Below are positions 25,667-34,215 of a DNA stretch of 64,000 nt, in pieces. Each line of letters opens with the position of its first letter. Position 1 is the first letter of the stretch. The position numbers were made by a program, and so were the translations under genes. This DNA comes from Labrenzia sp. VG12. Its GTDB lineage: Bacteria; Pseudomonadota; Alphaproteobacteria; Rhizobiales; Stappiaceae. The stretch covers positions 2,914,001 to 2,978,000 of the forward strand of contig NZ_CP022529.1 in assembly GCF_002237595.1 (NCBI RefSeq), in the 5' to 3' direction. Under the pieces are notes generated by a model. That model was given only the letters and a program-made list of their open reading frames with translations, was not told the DNA's origin and ran no database searches.

Positions 25667-25748
25667 CCTGCTTCGGCGTCTTTCCCAAGATCTGAAGGCG
25701 ACTTGATTTCAGAGCATAGACGGACTGTCTCAGAACGTCCTGAAGGCT

Positions 25749-28700
25749 TCAGAACATCGGCGGCAGTCGTCGGTCAGGCTGGAAGACCTGCTCCGACCGG
25801 GCATCATCACTCTTCCGGAGAAAGGCCACGAGATCCGCAAAGGCCATTGGCCGGGCGAAGTGGTACCCCTGCAGGCGGTCGCAGCCGAGCCCGGCCAGGA
25901 TGTCGGCCTGATCCCGGGTCTCGACACCTTCCGCCGTGACGCCGATTTCCAGTGCGTGGCCAATTTCGATGAGGGACCTCAGCAATCGCAATCCGCCGCT
26001 GCCCTTGTCGACCAGTGCCACAAGCCGGCGGTCGATCTTCAATCGATCCGGATTGATCCTTTGCAACGCAACGACCGACGCCCGGCCGCTGCCGAAATCA
26101 TCGACTTCAATGGAAATGCCGAGTTCGCGCAGCCGGTCGAGCCGGCACAGGGACGCATCGTCCTGTTCTTCCAGAAAGATCGTTTCCAGAAGCTCGAAAC
26201 TCACCTGGCCCGCATAGGCCTGCACCTGGCGCTGGATCGCATCGAAATCGTGATGGTTGATCCGGCCTTCACTGACATTGAAGGACAGGGACGGCGGCCG
26301 CGCATCCGACCCGAAGGCAGTCTGGCAGGCGGCAATCGCCTGTTCGAAGATCAATCTGTCGATGTCCCCGGCAACGTTCAGATCTGTTGCAATGGACAGG
26401 AAGGCGCCCGGCGCCAGGATGCCGTATTCCGGATGGCGCCAGCGCGCGAGCGCTTCCAACGCGACCACCTCTCCGGTCGCCGCGTCCATCTGCGGCTGGA
26501 AATAGGGTTCGAACTCGACGGCCTCGATGCCGCGCAGCACATCGTCCGCAAGGGCCTTGGTACGCTGCGCGTCTTCCAGATCGGCCCGGTCGAAGATGCC
26601 GAGTTGGCCGCGTCCACGCCGCTTGGCCTTGTAGAGCGCCAGGTCCGACGTCGTCAGCAGTTGTTCAACTTCAGCCAAGGGTGTACGCGCCAGACCGACC
26701 GTCGCCCCGAAACGGCATTCCTTGCCCTCAAAGAAGAGGGGACGGGAAAGGTCCGACAGAAGGTCCCTTGCAAGTGTTTCCGGCCGGTCGCTGTCACCTG
26801 CCACAGACAACAGCACGACAAATTCGTCACCGCCGATCCGGGCGACAACGTCTTCGGGGTCAACATGTGTCCGAATGCGCCTGGAAATCTCCAGGAGCAC
26901 TTCGTCCCCTGCCGCATGCCCCATCGTGTCGTTGATGTTCTTGAACCGGTCGAGGTCAATGTGAAGCGCGGCAATTTCGCCGCCGCTCTCCCGGCGCTTT
27001 TGAACAAGCTGGTCGAATTTCTGGGCCAGATAGCGACGGTTGCCGAGACCGGTCAGGTCATCATGCAGCGCCATATAGGTGATGTCCCGGTTCGCCTTTT
27101 CCAGCTGCACGGATTTTTCTTCCAACGCACGCCGCTGGCGCACCACCTCGGTGATGTTCAGCCGCAGGATCACGAATTCGCCGGCCTCGGTGCGCGACCG
27201 AACGACCCGGTGATACTGATCGTCGGCGAGTTCCAGATCCTCCACGCCGGGTGCCGTCAGATGCGGCGAGGAGTAATAGCGCTCGGCCCATTCTTCCTCG
27301 CAGCCAATTGCTGCCGGGATCCGGCCGGACAAGGCAACGGTGTACAGAATGTCCTTCAGACTGGTGCCCGCCGTCAGTTTGCCGCTCTCGCCCGACATGG
27401 CCTCTTCATAGGCCGGATTCCAGACAACCAGTTTCAGATCCGCGTCATAGATTGCGAAGGGATCGGGATAGGCGTGGATGGCCGAGATCAGGCGGTCCTG
27501 TGCGGATTCAAACGCCCGGCGCTGGCGGACCAGTTCGGTGGTATCGATCCGCAGGATAACAAGGTCACCATTTTCGACACGGGACCTGAGCAACCGGTGA
27601 TGCACGTCACCGGGAAGCTCGAGATCCTGCACCGGTTTTTCCATTTCCGCATCCTGGTGCTGATCGGACATCCATTCCTCTTCCCGGCCAACCGCATTGG
27701 CGATCTTGCCGGCCCGAATGGCAACTCGCGCAACGTCCGTCCGGTGCATGCCGACTTTCAGGTTCTCGCGATGTTCCGACATGGAGGCCCGGTAGGCATC
27801 GTTGCAGACAACAAGGCAATCGTCGCTGTCATAGATGACAAAGGGGGCGGGATAGGCATTCAAAGCGGCGATCAGCCGGGCCTGCGCCGCTTCTGCCTGC
27901 CGCTTTTGCCGCACCAGCTCGGTTGAATTCAGCCGAACAATCACATGGTCGCCGAAAGTGGATCTCGACCGCAGCAGGCGGTGGTGCACATCTCCATCCA
28001 GTTCCACGTCCTCAAAGGAGCTTTCCAGAAACTCCGGCGTCAGGATCCTCTGGATCCAGGCATCCTCCCGGCCGATAGCGTCCGGATACCGTCCGTCGCG
28101 CACGGCCAGACGCAGCACTTCCTCAAGATGCATGCCAGCGACAAGCTCCTCGGGCTTGTCCGACATGGACGCTGCATAGCCGTCATTGCAGAAGATCATC
28201 TTCAGGTCGCGGTCATAGACGACGATCGGATCCGGATAGGCATTCAGCGCGGCAACCAGTCGTGCATAGGCCCGTTCCGCATCCGCCACACCGGACCGGG
28301 GCCTGTAGGTGGCGCAAAAGTAGCGCTCTCCCTGTTCGTGCTCGTCCTTGTCGGCGTCGACAAGAAAATAGGAAAAGTCGGTATCGACGCTTGTGCCATC
28401 GGCACGGACAAGCCGGCACGTCCCGCCCTGTCGCCTGTCCCTCCCCGAGGGAGGCACCCCATCTTCGAAACTGCGCCAGAACCAGTCGTCCCCCGCATGC
28501 AGCCGGTTCAAGGTGTCGCCCGAAACGTCTTCCGGTGCATAACCGAAGGCATCGGTGAAGGCAGCATTCACGTAGATCAAGTGTGCAGTCGTTTCGCCAG
28601 GCGCAAGACGCGCAATCGCAACGGGATCATTTGTCAGATCCAGAAAACTGCTTTTGAGCGCTTCAATCTGCATGCTTGCCTCGATATCCTCCTTCAGCAT
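25749..28700 (-). CDS. PAS-GGDEF-EAL cyclic-di-GMP signalling protein
   Basis: A 983-residue cytoplasmic protein. Four PAS-like repeats fill residues about 10-525, each with a YAASM-, YRASM- or YEEAM-like core. A GGDEF domain follows (540-700) with an intact RIGGDEF site for making c-di-GMP. The EAL domain (715-965) keeps EALARW, VDDFGSGRAS and AEGVETRDQ, so phosphodiesterase activity is expected too. The inhibitory I-site, usually RxxD five residues before GGDEF, reads DPED, so product inhibition may be lost. The ATG at 28700 is used; ATG 28673 lies 14 bases after an AAGGAGG and cannot be excluded. No partner gene adjoins it. Confidence 0.92.
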   Translation of the reverse strand: MLKEDIEASMQIEALKSSFLDLTNDPVAIARLAPGETTAHLIYVNAAFTDAFGYAPEDVSGDTLNRLHAGDDWFWRSFEDGVPPSGRDRRQGGTCRLVRADGTSVDTDFSYFLVDADKDEHEQGERYFCATYRPRSGVADAERAYARLVAALNAYPDPIVVYDRDLKMIFCNDGYAASMSDKPEELVAGMHLEEVLRLAVRDGRYPDAIGREDAWIQRILTPEFLESSFEDVELDGDVHHRLLRSRSTFGDHVIVRLNSTELVRQKRQAEAAQARLIAALNAYPAPFVIYDSDDCLVVCNDAYRASMSEHRENLKVGMHRTDVARVAIRAGKIANAVGREEEWMSDQHQDAEMEKPVQDLELPGDVHHRLLRSRVENGDLVILRIDTTELVRQRRAFESAQDRLISAIHAYPDPFAIYDADLKLVVWNPAYEEAMSGESGKLTAGTSLKDILYTVALSGRIPAAIGCEEEWAERYYSSPHLTAPGVEDLELADDQYHRVVRSRTEAGEFVILRLNITEVVRQRRALEEKSVQLEKANRDITYMALHDDLTGLGNRRYLAQKFDQLVQKRRESGGEIAALHIDLDRFKNINDTMGHAAGDEVLLEISRRIRTHVDPEDVVARIGGDEFVVLLSVAGDSDRPETLARDLLSDLSRPLFFEGKECRFGATVGLARTPLAEVEQLLTTSDLALYKAKRRGRGQLGIFDRADLEDAQRTKALADDVLRGIEAVEFEPYFQPQMDAATGEVVALEALARWRHPEYGILAPGAFLSIATDLNVAGDIDRLIFEQAIAACQTAFGSDARPPSLSFNVSEGRINHHDFDAIQRQVQAYAGQVSFELLETIFLEEQDDASLCRLDRLRELGISIEVDDFGSGRASVVALQRINPDRLKIDRRLVALVDKGSGGLRLLRSLIEIGHALEIGVTAEGVETRDQADILAGLGCDRLQGYHFARPMAFADLVAFLRKSDDARSEQVFQPDRRLPPMF

Positions 28701-28876
28701 TTAGACTGAGAGAGTTAGACAAGCATGAATAAGTAAAAATAAACAGCCACGTAGACTTGAAGAAACGTTACGGCACCGAGATTCCAAAACTCAACTTACG
28801 GCTGCACGAACAGTAAAACACCTTGAGTAGAAAGATGCTCTCGAAACAGCAGGGTTGCCCTGCTCAAAATCCAAGA

Positions 28877-28906
28877 AACCCCGCGTTTCCGGGGAAACAC
28901 GGGGTT
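28877..28906 (-). terminator. Hairpin after the small secreted protein gene
   Basis: AACCCCGCGTTTCC and GGAAACACGGGGTT form a 14-base stem with one mismatch and a two-base spacer. It lies 40 bases after the stop of the leftward gene, followed by a weak T-rich stretch (GGTTTCTTGGATTTTG on the minus strand). Confidence 0.65.
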
Positions 28907-28945
28907 ATCTTGAACCGGTGCCAGGGCGTATACCCGCCCCCGCCG

Positions 28946-29362
28946 TCAGTTACCGAGGCATTTTTCCAGAAGTGCGGCATCCGGATGGGTCGCGTTCGGA
29001 CCGAACTCGGCATAACAACCGGCAGTCCAGGCCACGGCCTTGTTTTTGCCGCCATAGGAACCGTCAGCGGTCGAGTTGCGCTGGCTGTTGCCTGAGACAC
29101 GCATCGTCTTGGCCGGCTTGACCGTCGTGCCGCGGGTCTTGACCTTCGAGGCCTTGAACGGCGACGCAGGCTTCACACCGCCATGGTTGGCGCAGGCGAC
29201 CTCGTTGCTGATCGCATCGTCCGGACCGAAGTTATAGACCGTGCCGTCATTGCAGGTCACGATGCGGTCGGCCGCCTGGGCAGTCGCCGGAAGGGACACG
29301 GTGGCGACGCTGCCAAGGGCAAATGCCGCAAGCGTGCTCAAAAGGGTGGCATTCATTTTCAT
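28946..29362 (-). CDS. Small secreted protein with four cysteines, unknown function
   Basis: A 138-residue exported protein that I do not recognise. The ATG at 29362 follows GGAGATCACAA and gives a signal peptide with a hydrophobic core at 7-25 and an AQA cleavage site near residue 30. The mature 108-residue chain has four cysteines (37, 57, 116, 135) that could form two disulfides. An N-terminal motif reads IVTCNDGTVYNFGPDD, a basic Lys/Thr-rich linker follows at 68-90, and the C-terminal block reads WTAGCYAEFGPN. The two cysteine blocks both contain a FGP, so they may be related halves. It stands alone between two hairpins, with the 12-mer TGATACAATTGA about 90 bases upstream. Confidence 0.75.
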   Translation of the reverse strand: MKMNATLLSTLAAFALGSVATVSLPATAQAADRIVTCNDGTVYNFGPDDAISNEVACANHGGVKPASPFKASKVKTRGTTVKPAKTMRVSGNSQRNSTADGSYGGKNKAVAWTAGCYAEFGPNATHPDAALLEKCLGN

Positions 29363-29450
29363 TTGTGATCTCCATCTTTGTTGCGTCAGCTTTCCTGCTG
29401 ACACTACGAAGATGGGCATCTCACTTATCGAATTGATTTCGCGGACTATT

Positions 29451-29462
29451 TCAATTGTATCA
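29451..29462 (-). promoter_or_regulatory. GATACAA-type site before the small secreted protein gene
   Basis: On the minus strand this reads TGATACAATTGA, identical over 12 bases to the site at 18886 before the hybrid kinase. It lies about 90 bases before the start at 29362, a usual distance for an activator site. Confidence 0.5.
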
Positions 29463-29483
29463 GTCTCAACTCACTTGCGGATC

Positions 29484-29527
29484 AAAAACAAAAAACCGCG
29501 CTTCAAACCGGATGGTTTCAAGCGCGG
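29484..29527 (-). terminator. Rho-independent terminator of the RTX gene
   Basis: On the minus strand a 14-base stem with one mismatch (CCGCGCTTGAAACC / GGTTTGAAGCGCGG, loop ATCC) is followed directly by TTTTTTGTTTTTG. It begins 65 bases after the RTX stop codon. This is the clearest terminator in the window. Confidence 0.88.
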
Positions 29528-29591
29528 CAAGTTGATCGGAGCTTGGAAGCGGGCAGCGGTCAACTGACCGCCGCCCGTCTCCGGGACATCC

Positions 29592-31115
29592 TCAGACGAG
29601 GAACAGGTCGTTCTGGGTCAGATCGACATGTCCCAGCACCTGGAAGGATAGGTCTGCGTCAAGGCCGACGCCGTCACGGACATAGACATTGGTGACATCG
29701 CCATAGATGTCGCTCTGGGTCTGCTCGAAATAGGCTTCTGCGCCAGGTGTGTTGGAAAATCCGTTCTGTTCGCCCATGAACTGGGCGAAGAAACCTTCGA
29801 TCACGATCAGGTCGCCGCCCTGCGTGAAGTCGCCGATCACATCCATCGGGTCGGACGCACCGCCGCTGTCGCCCTCCGCGAAATAGAAGACGTCGAAGCC
29901 GCCGCCGCCATGCAGATAGTCGCCGATCTCTCCGGCATCATTAGCGCCGCCGGTGATATGATCGTTGCCGGCCCCACCGTGGATGTAGTCGTTGCCATCG
30001 TCACCGAAGAGGAAATCGCCGTCCGCGCCGCCGAGCAGCGTATCGTCGCCGTCGCCCCCTTCCATCTCGTCGGAGCCCTCGTCCCCTTCAAGCTGGTCAT
30101 TGCCGGCGCCGCCTTCCATGTTGTCGTCACCGGTGCCACCGGTCATCAGGTCGCCGCCACCGCCACCGGACATCTTGTCGTTGCCGGAATGGCCATTGAG
30201 GATGTCATCGCCCATATCGCCGGCAAGAACGTCATTTCCGGCGCCGCCCTCGAGCTGATCATCGCCAATTCCGCCATGGAGCAGATCCCGGCCGAGACCA
30301 CCGAACAGCTGGTCATCGCCGTCACCGCCGAAGATCGTATCGTCGCCTTCGTCGCCCCAGAGCGTGTCGTTGCCGTCTTCGCCCTCAACCGTGTCGTTGC
30401 CATCGCCGGCCCGCACGACATCCCGGTCGAAGCCGCCCTTGATCCGGTCGTTACCGGTGCCGCCGAAGATCTGGTCCTTGCCGTGGCCACCAAGCAGCGT
30501 GTCATTGCCCGAACCCCCATCGAGGAAATCGTCGCCGACATCACCGCTCAGGACATCGTTGCCGGTCTGGCCGTAGAGATTGTCGTCGCCGCGGCCGCCG
30601 ACAATCAGGTCATTGCCGAAGCCGCCATAGCCGCTGTCATTGCCGTCAAACAGGAAGATGTCGTCATCGCCCCAAAGGCCATAGGCCCGGTCGATGCCGT
30701 TCGTGCCGAAAAACTCATCAACACCGCCATAGTCGAACCAGTAATTGACCGGTGTGACAATGATGCCGATGTTGAAGAAGTCGATCAGGCTGCCCCCGCC
30801 CAATCCACCAAGAACCGGCGCAAAGGAATAACCGCCGAAGGACCAGACCGGTGCATCCAGCGGTTCTGCCCGTTCGACGGTCCGGTAGGGGTCCTCGTCA
30901 CTGTCCTGTCGTCCAGTTCGGCGGACAGATGCGGTGTCATCTTCTCCGGCACCGGTTTCGGCGTCACTTCTGTCATTCTGCCGGGAGGAGCGCGACGCGC
31001 TGTCGTCCTCTTGTGTCGGCACCGCCGTTTCTTCCATCCAGTCAGACCAGGCGCGCCCCTGATTGGCGTTCCAGTCGAGCGTCTTGGAATAGGGTGCCAG
31101 CAATCTCAAAGCCAT
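29592..31115 (-). CDS. RTX-type calcium-binding repeat protein
   Basis: A 507-residue secreted-type protein. Residues about 135-400 are an almost unbroken run of nine-residue GGxGxDxhx repeats (for example GGSGNDTLLGGHGKDQIFGG) that fold into a calcium-bound parallel beta-roll. The C-terminal 80 residues (MDVIGDFTQGGDLIVIEGF) resemble the closing segment and type I secretion signal of RTX exoproteins. There is no N-terminal signal peptide. Residues about 35-90 are acidic, serine-rich and probably disordered. No enzymatic domain is visible, so an adhesin, biofilm or surface role is the best guess. The ATG at 31115 follows AGAGGAAG. No type I secretion genes adjoin it. Confidence 0.88.
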   Translation of the reverse strand: MALRLLAPYSKTLDWNANQGRAWSDWMEETAVPTQEDDSASRSSRQNDRSDAETGAGEDDTASVRRTGRQDSDEDPYRTVERAEPLDAPVWSFGGYSFAPVLGGLGGGSLIDFFNIGIIVTPVNYWFDYGGVDEFFGTNGIDRAYGLWGDDDIFLFDGNDSGYGGFGNDLIVGGRGDDNLYGQTGNDVLSGDVGDDFLDGGSGNDTLLGGHGKDQIFGGTGNDRIKGGFDRDVVRAGDGNDTVEGEDGNDTLWGDEGDDTIFGGDGDDQLFGGLGRDLLHGGIGDDQLEGGAGNDVLAGDMGDDILNGHSGNDKMSGGGGGDLMTGGTGDDNMEGGAGNDQLEGDEGSDEMEGGDGDDTLLGGADGDFLFGDDGNDYIHGGAGNDHITGGANDAGEIGDYLHGGGGFDVFYFAEGDSGGASDPMDVIGDFTQGGDLIVIEGFFAQFMGEQNGFSNTPGAEAYFEQTQSDIYGDVTNVYVRDGVGLDADLSFQVLGHVDLTQNDLFLV

Positions 31116-31289
31116 GTCAGTCTTCCTCTTTGCATCTGTGGCCCAAGGCCGAATTCGATCGGGTTCCTGCCGGGCCAAGACCCGGTGCCCACTGCACAGA
31201 TAATGACGTCCCGACGTATCCGGGCTGCGTCAGCTCACTGGAAAGACAGTAAGATTTGTATCGACATTCCGCCTTCCGGAAAGGGCAAA

Positions 31290-31317
31290 TGATACAAACG
31301 ACACAGACGATACGCTC
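31290..31317. promoter_or_regulatory. Three 9-bp direct repeats (GATAC-type) in the RTX / FAD-GcvT intergenic region
   Basis: GATACAAAC, GACACAGAC and GATACGCTC follow with a 9-base period. The first unit, with its flanks TGATACAAACGA, is identical over 12 bases to 18895-18906. The same regulator may act at both places. Confidence 0.6.
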
Positions 31318-31399
31318 CGGACAGAAAAACAGAACGCGAGAGAAGGCCTTGGCCGGGACACTCGCCGTCTGCGGCGTTTTGAAGCCTCGTGTCGTGGCA

Positions 31400-31458
31400 A
31401 TACTGCCGCATGACGCAAATACGCTATTTTGCCCCGCATACAGTCGCGATACTGCCGC
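31400..31458. repeat. Pair of direct repeats upstream of the FAD/GcvT gene
   Basis: ATACTGCCGC occurs at 31400-31409 and 31449-31458, 49 bases apart. Flanks are also similar (GTGGCA and GTCGCG before the core). They are 135-190 bases before the start at 31594 and may be regulator sites. Confidence 0.45.
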
Positions 31459-31593
31459 TCACACATGGAAATTCGGAACAGGCTGCGGCGCGCGGATGAA
31501 ACATGAAATCACTGCAGGGCCGCGACAGGTTTGCAAAGAGACATGGGGCGGGCGAAAGTTCCCCGGCTCCAGCTGATGGAAAAGGAATGAGAC

Positions 31594-34155
31594 ATGTCAG
31601 CATTTCCTGACAAGGCACAAATCGTCATCGTCGGTCTGGGCGGCATTGTCGGCGCGTCCATCGCGCACCACCTGATCGAACGTGGCTGGACGGACATTGT
31701 CGGTATCGACAAGTCGGGCATTCCCACCGACATCGGCTCGACCGCCCACGCTTCGGATTTCTGCTACACGACCAGCCACGACTATCTCTCTGTCTGGACC
31801 ACCCAGTACTCCATCGATTTCTTCGACAAGATGGGCCACTACGCCCGTGTCGGCGGCCTGGAGGTCGCCCGCACCGGCGACGACGCCTGGATGGAAGAGA
31901 TCAAGCGCAAGGTAACGTCGGGCAAGGCCTTCGGCACCAATGTGCGCCTGGTCACACCGGCCGAGATCAAGGAAAAGTTCCCGCTGATCGAGGAAGATCA
32001 GGTCCAGGGCGGCATGTGGGATCCGGACGCCGGTCTGGTCATTCCGCGCTCGCAGACGGTTGCCGGCAAACTGGTCGATGAAGGTGAAAAAACCGGCAAG
32101 CTGAAGGCCTTTGCCAACACGCCGGCCCAGTCGCTGATTGTCGAAGACGGCCACATCAAGGGCGTGAAAACGCATCGCGGCACGATCATGGCGGATCATG
32201 TCATCGTGTGCGCAGGCCTCTGGGGCCGTTTGATTGCCGACATGGTCGGCGAGGACCTGCCGGTCATGCCGGTCGATCACCCGCTGACCTTCTTCGGCCC
32301 GTATAATGAATTCGAAGGCACCGGCAAGGACATCGGCTACCCGCTGCTGCGCGATCAGGGCAATTCGGCCTATATGCGCGACACCGGCGACCCGAAAACC
32401 GCCGAAGGCGGACAGATCGAATGGGGTTACTACGAGCCCAACGAACCGCGCCTCTGTCATCCGCGAGACCTCCTGGAAAAGGATCAGGCGCGCCTGTCTC
32501 CCTCCCAGCGCGACCTGGAGATGGAACAGGTCATGGACCCGCTGGAACGCGCCATGGAGCTGACGCCGATCCTGGGCGAGATCGGTTACAACGAAAGCCA
32601 TTCCTTCAATGGCCTGCTTCAGGTGTCCGCAGCCGGCGGCCCGTCCTGCGGTGAAAGCCAGAAGGTGCGCGGTCTGTGGTACTGCGTGGCCATCTGGGTC
32701 AAGGACGGCCCGGGTTACGGCAAGCTGATCGCCGACTGGATCACCGATGGCCGCACCGAGATCGACCACGCGACCATCGATTATTCCCGCTTCTACGGCC
32801 ACCAGCTGACCGAGGACTACATCGAGAACCGCTGCTACGAGGCCGCCCAGAAGATCTACTTCCCGGCAATCCACCCGCGCGAGCCCTATGTCTCCAGCCG
32901 CGGCGTGAAACGCTCGCCCTTCTACGAGCGCGAAGTTGAACTTGGTGGCTATTTCATGGAACTGGGCGGCTGGGAGCGTGCGCACGGCTATGCTGCCAAC
33001 GAGCATCTCCTGGAAAAATACGGCGACCAGGTTCCGGTCCGCGAAAACGAGTGGGACAACCGCCATTTCTGGCGCGTCTCCAATGCCGAGCAGCTGGCGC
33101 TCAGCGAAGACTGCGGCATCATCAACCTGTCGCATTTCTACATGTTCGACGTTGAGGGCCCGGATCATGTCGAGCTGCTGGAATGGCTCTGCGCAGCCAA
33201 GATCGGCGGCGACAACAACATCGGCAAGGGCATCTACACCCACTTCCTGGATGACGAGGGCAATGTGCGTGCCGACCTCACCGTCTTCCGCATGGAAGAC
33301 CGCTGCCGCATTGTCGACGGTGCAGATGCCGGTCCGCGCGACTATCACTACGTCAAGCGCATCGCCGAGGAAAAGGGCTATGACGTCACCGTCACCGACG
33401 TCAGCGAACAGTTCACCACCATCGGCATCTGGGGACCCAATGCCCGCGACAATCTGAAGAAGGTCGTTTCGGACCCGGCAGCCCTCGATCCGGAGAATTT
33501 CCCGTTTGCTGGCATTCGCCAGCTTGAGATTGCCGGCAAGAAGGTCTCCGCGCTGCGGCTGTCCTATGTCGGTGAGCAGGGCTGGGAACTTCACATGAAA
33601 TACGAGGATGGCCTGGCGGTCTGGGACGCGCTGCGCTCCACTGGTGTCATTGCCGTTGGCGTGGAGACCTACGCCAACTCCCGGCGCATGGAAAAGTCAC
33701 TGCGTCTGCAGAACGCCGACCTCCTGACCCAGTACAATCTCTACGAGGCCGATCTTGCCCGCCCGAAGGTCAAGGAAGCCGATTTCCGCGGCAAGGCGAA
33801 ACACCTGGAATATCGCGCCCGTGACAAGCAGCCGGCCATGCTGTGCACGCTGGTGATGACGGAAAACACCGATGCGAGCGGCGTCAAACGTTTCCCCGTC
33901 GGCGCCATGCCGGTGCAGGATCCGGAAACCGGCAAGACCCTCGTCGACAGCCTGGGCCGCATTTCCTACACCACGTCCGTGGCCTATGGCCCGACCATCG
34001 GCAAGAACATCGCCCTTGCCTATCTGCCGCAGGACTATTGCGAGGTCGGCCGCAAACTGACCGTGGAGTATTTCTCCGAGACCTATCCGGTCGAAGTCGC
34101 CGGCGTCGGTTATGCGCCGCTTTACGATCCGGAAAACCTGAAACCGCGATCCTGA
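31594..34155 (+). CDS. FAD-dependent oxidoreductase fused to GcvT/aminomethyltransferase (dimethylglycine/sarcosine dehydrogenase type)
   Basis: An 853-residue, two-part enzyme. Residues 1 to about 390 are a D-amino-acid-oxidase-type flavoprotein with IVGLGGIVGASIAHH at 12-26. His52 in GSTAHASD matches the position of the histidine that carries covalent FAD in dimethylglycine dehydrogenase. Residues about 450-750 are a GcvT folate-binding domain (VSEQFTTIGIWGPNARD, LSYVGEQGWELH) and 760-850 the GcvT C-terminal barrel. Such enzymes demethylate N-methylated glycines or related amines and pass the carbon to tetrahydrofolate. The full four-domain length fits. It is monocistronic, ends at a bidirectional terminator, and its stop codon lies in a six-base repeat. 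Confidence 0.88.
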   Translation: MSAFPDKAQIVIVGLGGIVGASIAHHLIERGWTDIVGIDKSGIPTDIGSTAHASDFCYTTSHDYLSVWTTQYSIDFFDKMGHYARVGGLEVARTGDDAWMEEIKRKVTSGKAFGTNVRLVTPAEIKEKFPLIEEDQVQGGMWDPDAGLVIPRSQTVAGKLVDEGEKTGKLKAFANTPAQSLIVEDGHIKGVKTHRGTIMADHVIVCAGLWGRLIADMVGEDLPVMPVDHPLTFFGPYNEFEGTGKDIGYPLLRDQGNSAYMRDTGDPKTAEGGQIEWGYYEPNEPRLCHPRDLLEKDQARLSPSQRDLEMEQVMDPLERAMELTPILGEIGYNESHSFNGLLQVSAAGGPSCGESQKVRGLWYCVAIWVKDGPGYGKLIADWITDGRTEIDHATIDYSRFYGHQLTEDYIENRCYEAAQKIYFPAIHPREPYVSSRGVKRSPFYEREVELGGYFMELGGWERAHGYAANEHLLEKYGDQVPVRENEWDNRHFWRVSNAEQLALSEDCGIINLSHFYMFDVEGPDHVELLEWLCAAKIGGDNNIGKGIYTHFLDDEGNVRADLTVFRMEDRCRIVDGADAGPRDYHYVKRIAEEKGYDVTVTDVSEQFTTIGIWGPNARDNLKKVVSDPAALDPENFPFAGIRQLEIAGKKVSALRLSYVGEQGWELHMKYEDGLAVWDALRSTGVIAVGVETYANSRRMEKSLRLQNADLLTQYNLYEADLARPKVKEADFRGKAKHLEYRARDKQPAMLCTLVMTENTDASGVKRFPVGAMPVQDPETGKTLVDSLGRISYTTSVAYGPTIGKNIALAYLPQDYCEVGRKLTVEYFSETYPVEVAGVGYAPLYDPENLKPRS

Positions 34156-34185
34156 TCCTGATCCTGATCCTGATCCTGATCCTGA
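34148..34185 (+). repeat. Hexanucleotide microsatellite (GATCCT)6 spanning a stop codon
   Basis: Six perfect GATCCT copies plus GA. The FAD/GcvT stop TGA lies inside the second junction (34153-34155). The unit is six bases, so gain or loss of copies would not change the reading frame; each copy supplies another in-frame TGA. Confidence 0.9.
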
Positions 34186-34187
34186 AG

Positions 34188-34215
34188 GAAAGGCGGGCAA
34201 TCGTGCCCGCCTTTC
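34188..34215. terminator. Bidirectional terminator between the FAD/GcvT gene and rmlA
   Basis: GAAAGGCGGGCA and TGCCCGCCTTTC form a perfect 12-base stem with a four-base loop (ATCG). A/T ends on both sides let it act on either strand. It overlaps the last bases of the rmlA stop codon at 34214. Confidence 0.8.

Larger units (their letters stand above)
31116..31593. other. 478-base intergenic region between divergent RTX and FAD/GcvT genes
   Basis: No convincing gene on either strand. It contains an inverted pair TTTGTATC (31255) / GATACAAA (31291), three 9-base direct repeats from 31291, and a separate direct-repeat pair (31400 and 31449). It must hold both divergent promoters. I looked for a glycine riboswitch because the rightward gene may feed glycine metabolism, and saw none. 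Confidence 0.6.

Noticed and set aside
28823..29095. Short plus-strand open frames across the hairpin at 28877
   Set aside because: They contain the terminator stem of the minus-strand gene and overlap its 3' end, with no ribosome site.
29910..31292. Plus-strand open frame rich in Val, Ile and Ala opposite the RTX gene
   Set aside because: Its repeats are the complement of the RTX glycine/aspartate codons; the minus strand has the RTX consensus, start site and terminator.
31116..31593. Glycine riboswitch before the FAD/GcvT gene
   Set aside because: I looked because GcvT-type genes often have one; the paired aptamer cores are not visible.
34148..34185. CRISPR-like or other functional repeat array
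   Set aside because: The unit is only six bases with no spacers; it is a simple microsatellite.
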